64,000 nucleotides of DNA, from assembly GCF_000359745.1 (NCBI RefSeq), contig NZ_AQHN01000090.1, positions 60,527-124,526 on the forward strand, given 5' to 3'. The notes below the pieces were generated by a model that saw nothing but the letters and a program-made list of their open reading frames with translations, was not told where the DNA came from and made no database searches. Each line of letters starts with the position of its first letter. Positions within the stretch are counted from its first letter, which is position 1. The translations under genes were made by a program, and so were the position numbers. This document shows positions 62,643-64,000 of this stretch, piece by piece. The DNA comes from Rhizobium freirei PRF 81 (GTDB lineage: Bacteria > Pseudomonadota > Alphaproteobacteria > Rhizobiales > Rhizobiaceae).

Positions 62643-62974
62643 GAGCGAGAACTCCAAGCGGAATGTTGAACCGGCTCTCGTCAAAGGCCGAGTGCCGGCA
62701 TCATGGATTCGCCCGATCATCGCGCACGTAGCTTGCCTGAAACCGAAGCAGCGATCGCAAGGCCTTTACGTATTCTTAGCCACGTTCCGGATAGGCGGCT
62801 TCGTTAAGGCCAGGTTTAAGGAATTGGCAAGCAATGGATGCGACCTTCCTTGCGACATGACGGGTTTGGTCCTCTAGGAAGACGGATCGAGGGGCATGAA
62901 GCTGCTCCGTCATCGCCGGTATTCTCAGTCCGGTATGTCCTCCTTTCGTATCCAGTTTCCAGGGGACACACTCA
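62643..62974. other. Divergent glycosyltransferase/flaA control region
   Basis: This 332-base gap carries the flaA promoter block in its right third and the ribosome site of flaA (AGGGGA at 62961). It also holds the glycosyltransferase leader. I see no further gene. Confidence 0.6.
62893..62938 (+). promoter_or_regulatory. flaA: flaA promoter block shared with che operon
   Basis: GGCATGAAGCTGCTCCGTC at 62893-62911, then GCCGGTATTC and TCCGGTATGTCC, is the counterpart of the block at 33404-33443. It ends about 36 bases before the flagellin ATG, where a promoter or transcript start is expected. Confidence 0.6.
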
Positions 62975-63892
62975 ATGACCAGCATTCTTACCAACAATTC
63001 CGCAATGGCCGCCCTCCAGACGCTGCGCGGCATCACCAGCAACCTGCAGCAGACGCAGAGCCACGTATCGTCGGGCCTGCGCATCGCAAAGGCTTCCGAC
63101 AACGCTGCTTACTGGTCGATCGCCACCAGCATGAAGTCCGACAACGGCGCCATCGGTGCTGTTACAGACGCTCTCGGCCTCGGCGCCGCCAAGGTTGACA
63201 CTGCTTCGACGGCTGTTACCAGCGCCATCGACATCGTCGGCCAGATCAAGAACAAGCTTGCAACTGCCATGGAAGGCTCTGTCGACAAGAAGTCCGTCCA
63301 GGGCGAAATCGGCCAGCTGCAGCAGCAGCTGCAGAGCGTTGCCCAGTCGGCTTCGTTCAACGGTGAAAACTGGGTCATGGCTCAGAACGGTGGTTCGGCT
63401 TCGGTCGTCTCCTCCTTCATCCGCGGCACCAACGGCACGGTTTCCGTCAGCACGACGGCCTACAAGTTCGACTCCAGCTCGGTCGGCAACGTTCTGTTCG
63501 GCACGACCGCAGCCGGCTCGCTCGACACGGCTTCCGGTATCCTTGGCACCAAGAACACCACCGTCAACGCTTCGGTCTTCAGCCTCGACATCAGCAAGAT
63601 GACCTCTGGCCAGATCTCCAGCGCCCTGAACATGGTTCAGACCGCTCTGAACTCCATGACCAGCATGGGCTCGAAGCTCGGTTCGATCTCCAGCCGCATC
63701 AGCCTGCAGACGAGCTTTGCCTCGTCGCTGTCCGACTCGATCCAGTCGGGCGTCGGCAAGCTGGTTGACGCCAACATGGAACAGGAATCGAGCAAGCTGT
63801 CCGCTCTGCAGACGCAGCAGCAGCTCGCGATCCAGTCGCTCTCGATCGCCAACTCCTCGAACCAGTCGATCCTGTCGCTGTTCCGCGGCTAA
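62975..63892 (+). CDS. flaA: Flagellin FlaA
   Basis: This 305-residue filament subunit has the conserved N-terminal D0/D1 helices (TNNSAMAALQTLRGITSNLQ, then SSGLRIAKASDNAAYWSIA). The C-terminal D1/D0 ends with LAIQSLSIANSSNQSILSLF. The variable middle domain is short, giving a length close to R. leguminosarum flagellins (about 305) and shorter than S. meliloti FlaA (about 395). The middle region is rich in Ser/Thr, which are possible O-glycosylation sites. AGGGGA precedes the ATG. A strong terminator follows, so it is transcribed alone. Confidence 0.96.
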   Translation: MTSILTNNSAMAALQTLRGITSNLQQTQSHVSSGLRIAKASDNAAYWSIATSMKSDNGAIGAVTDALGLGAAKVDTASTAVTSAIDIVGQIKNKLATAMEGSVDKKSVQGEIGQLQQQLQSVAQSASFNGENWVMAQNGGSASVVSSFIRGTNGTVSVSTTAYKFDSSSVGNVLFGTTAAGSLDTASGILGTKNTTVNASVFSLDISKMTSGQISSALNMVQTALNSMTSMGSKLGSISSRISLQTSFASSLSDSIQSGVGKLVDANMEQESSKLSALQTQQQLAIQSLSIANSSNQSILSLFRG

Positions 63893-63941
63893 TAAGAAGC
63901 TTCGGCGTCTGACGCCGGACGAAAATCTTAAACAAGACGTT

Positions 63942-63972
63942 AACCGCGCCTACCTAAGGCGCGGTTTTTTTT
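63942..63972 (+). terminator. Strong Rho-independent terminator after flaA
   Basis: AACCGCGCC (63942-63950) pairs with GGCGCGGTT (63958-63966) around TACCTAA, followed by a run of T. It lies 50 bases past the flaA stop codon. This is the clearest terminator in the window, as expected for a very highly expressed gene. Confidence 0.93.
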
Positions 63973-64000
63973 ATTTTTTCGGGTCATAAGGGGTTCAAGA

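Noticed and set aside
60633..62669. 678-codon open frame on the plus strand opposite the glycosyltransferase
   Set aside because: The minus-strand frame has clear TPR and GT41 motifs; the plus-strand reading has none.

Overview
The window is a GC-rich chromosomal segment of a Rhizobium-type alphaproteobacterium (family Rhizobiaceae). The diagnostic content is a chemotaxis operon with the rhizobial order icpA-cheS-cheY1-cheA-cheW-cheR-cheB-cheY2-cheD-cheT, followed by fliF, the paired LuxR-type regulators visN and visR, motE, a short flagellin, and a PodJ polarity factor. Rhizobial intergenic palindromes recur between genes. I see no rRNA, tRNA, CRISPR array, insertion sequence, prophage or defence island. 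This is mostly core chromosome.

Layout. Positions 1-3372 (minus) hold most of a PodJ-like polarity protein whose C-terminus runs off the left edge. Positions 3852-9115 (plus) are a fatty-acid beta-oxidation operon: acyl-CoA dehydrogenase, thiolase and a FadB-like bifunctional enzyme. Its promoter overlaps a perfect 9+9 bp inverted repeat. Positions 9216-15028 are small independent units: a SnoaL-like protein, a divergent MFS/TetR pair, MscL, a PLP aminotransferase and a UDP-glucose 4-epimerase. Positions 15035-24582 form a catabolic block: a divergent LysR regulator, a five-gene branched-chain-amino-acid-type ABC transporter, a GMC oxidoreductase, a 3-hydroxyisobutyryl-CoA hydrolase and a 3-hydroxyisobutyrate dehydrogenase. 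The last two are valine-degradation enzymes. Positions 24822-32891 hold a UvrD-like helicase, an SMP-30-like protein, a SecD-SecF fusion, a small unknown membrane protein and an ArnT/Rgt-like glycosyltransferase.

From about 33400 to the end the window is devoted to swimming. The che operon (33614-42039) starts with a soluble globin-coupled receptor and runs into fliF, which ends at a clear terminator. visN and visR, the LuxR-type master regulators, follow. A minus-strand operon motA-fliM-fliN-fliG-flhB plus an unknown gene builds the motor and switch. It diverges from a plus-strand operon flgF-fliI-orf-flgB-flgC-fliE-flgG-flgA-flgI-motE-flgH-fliL-fliP that builds rod, rings and export gate. 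A TPR/GT41 glycosyltransferase on the minus strand then diverges from the flagellin gene flaA, which makes it a candidate flagellin-modifying enzyme.

The most useful observations beyond gene calls are these: a block of about 40 nt shared upstream of the che operon and flaA; a FliM without the usual N-terminal CheY-binding peptide, next to a FliN carrying a loosely similar segment; a dyad in the LysR/transporter intergenic region; the palindromic operator on the fatty-acid operon; a 36-residue membrane peptide gene; and several interspersed repeats, one lying inside the flgH-fliL junction. I found no convincing wholly new multi-gene system.
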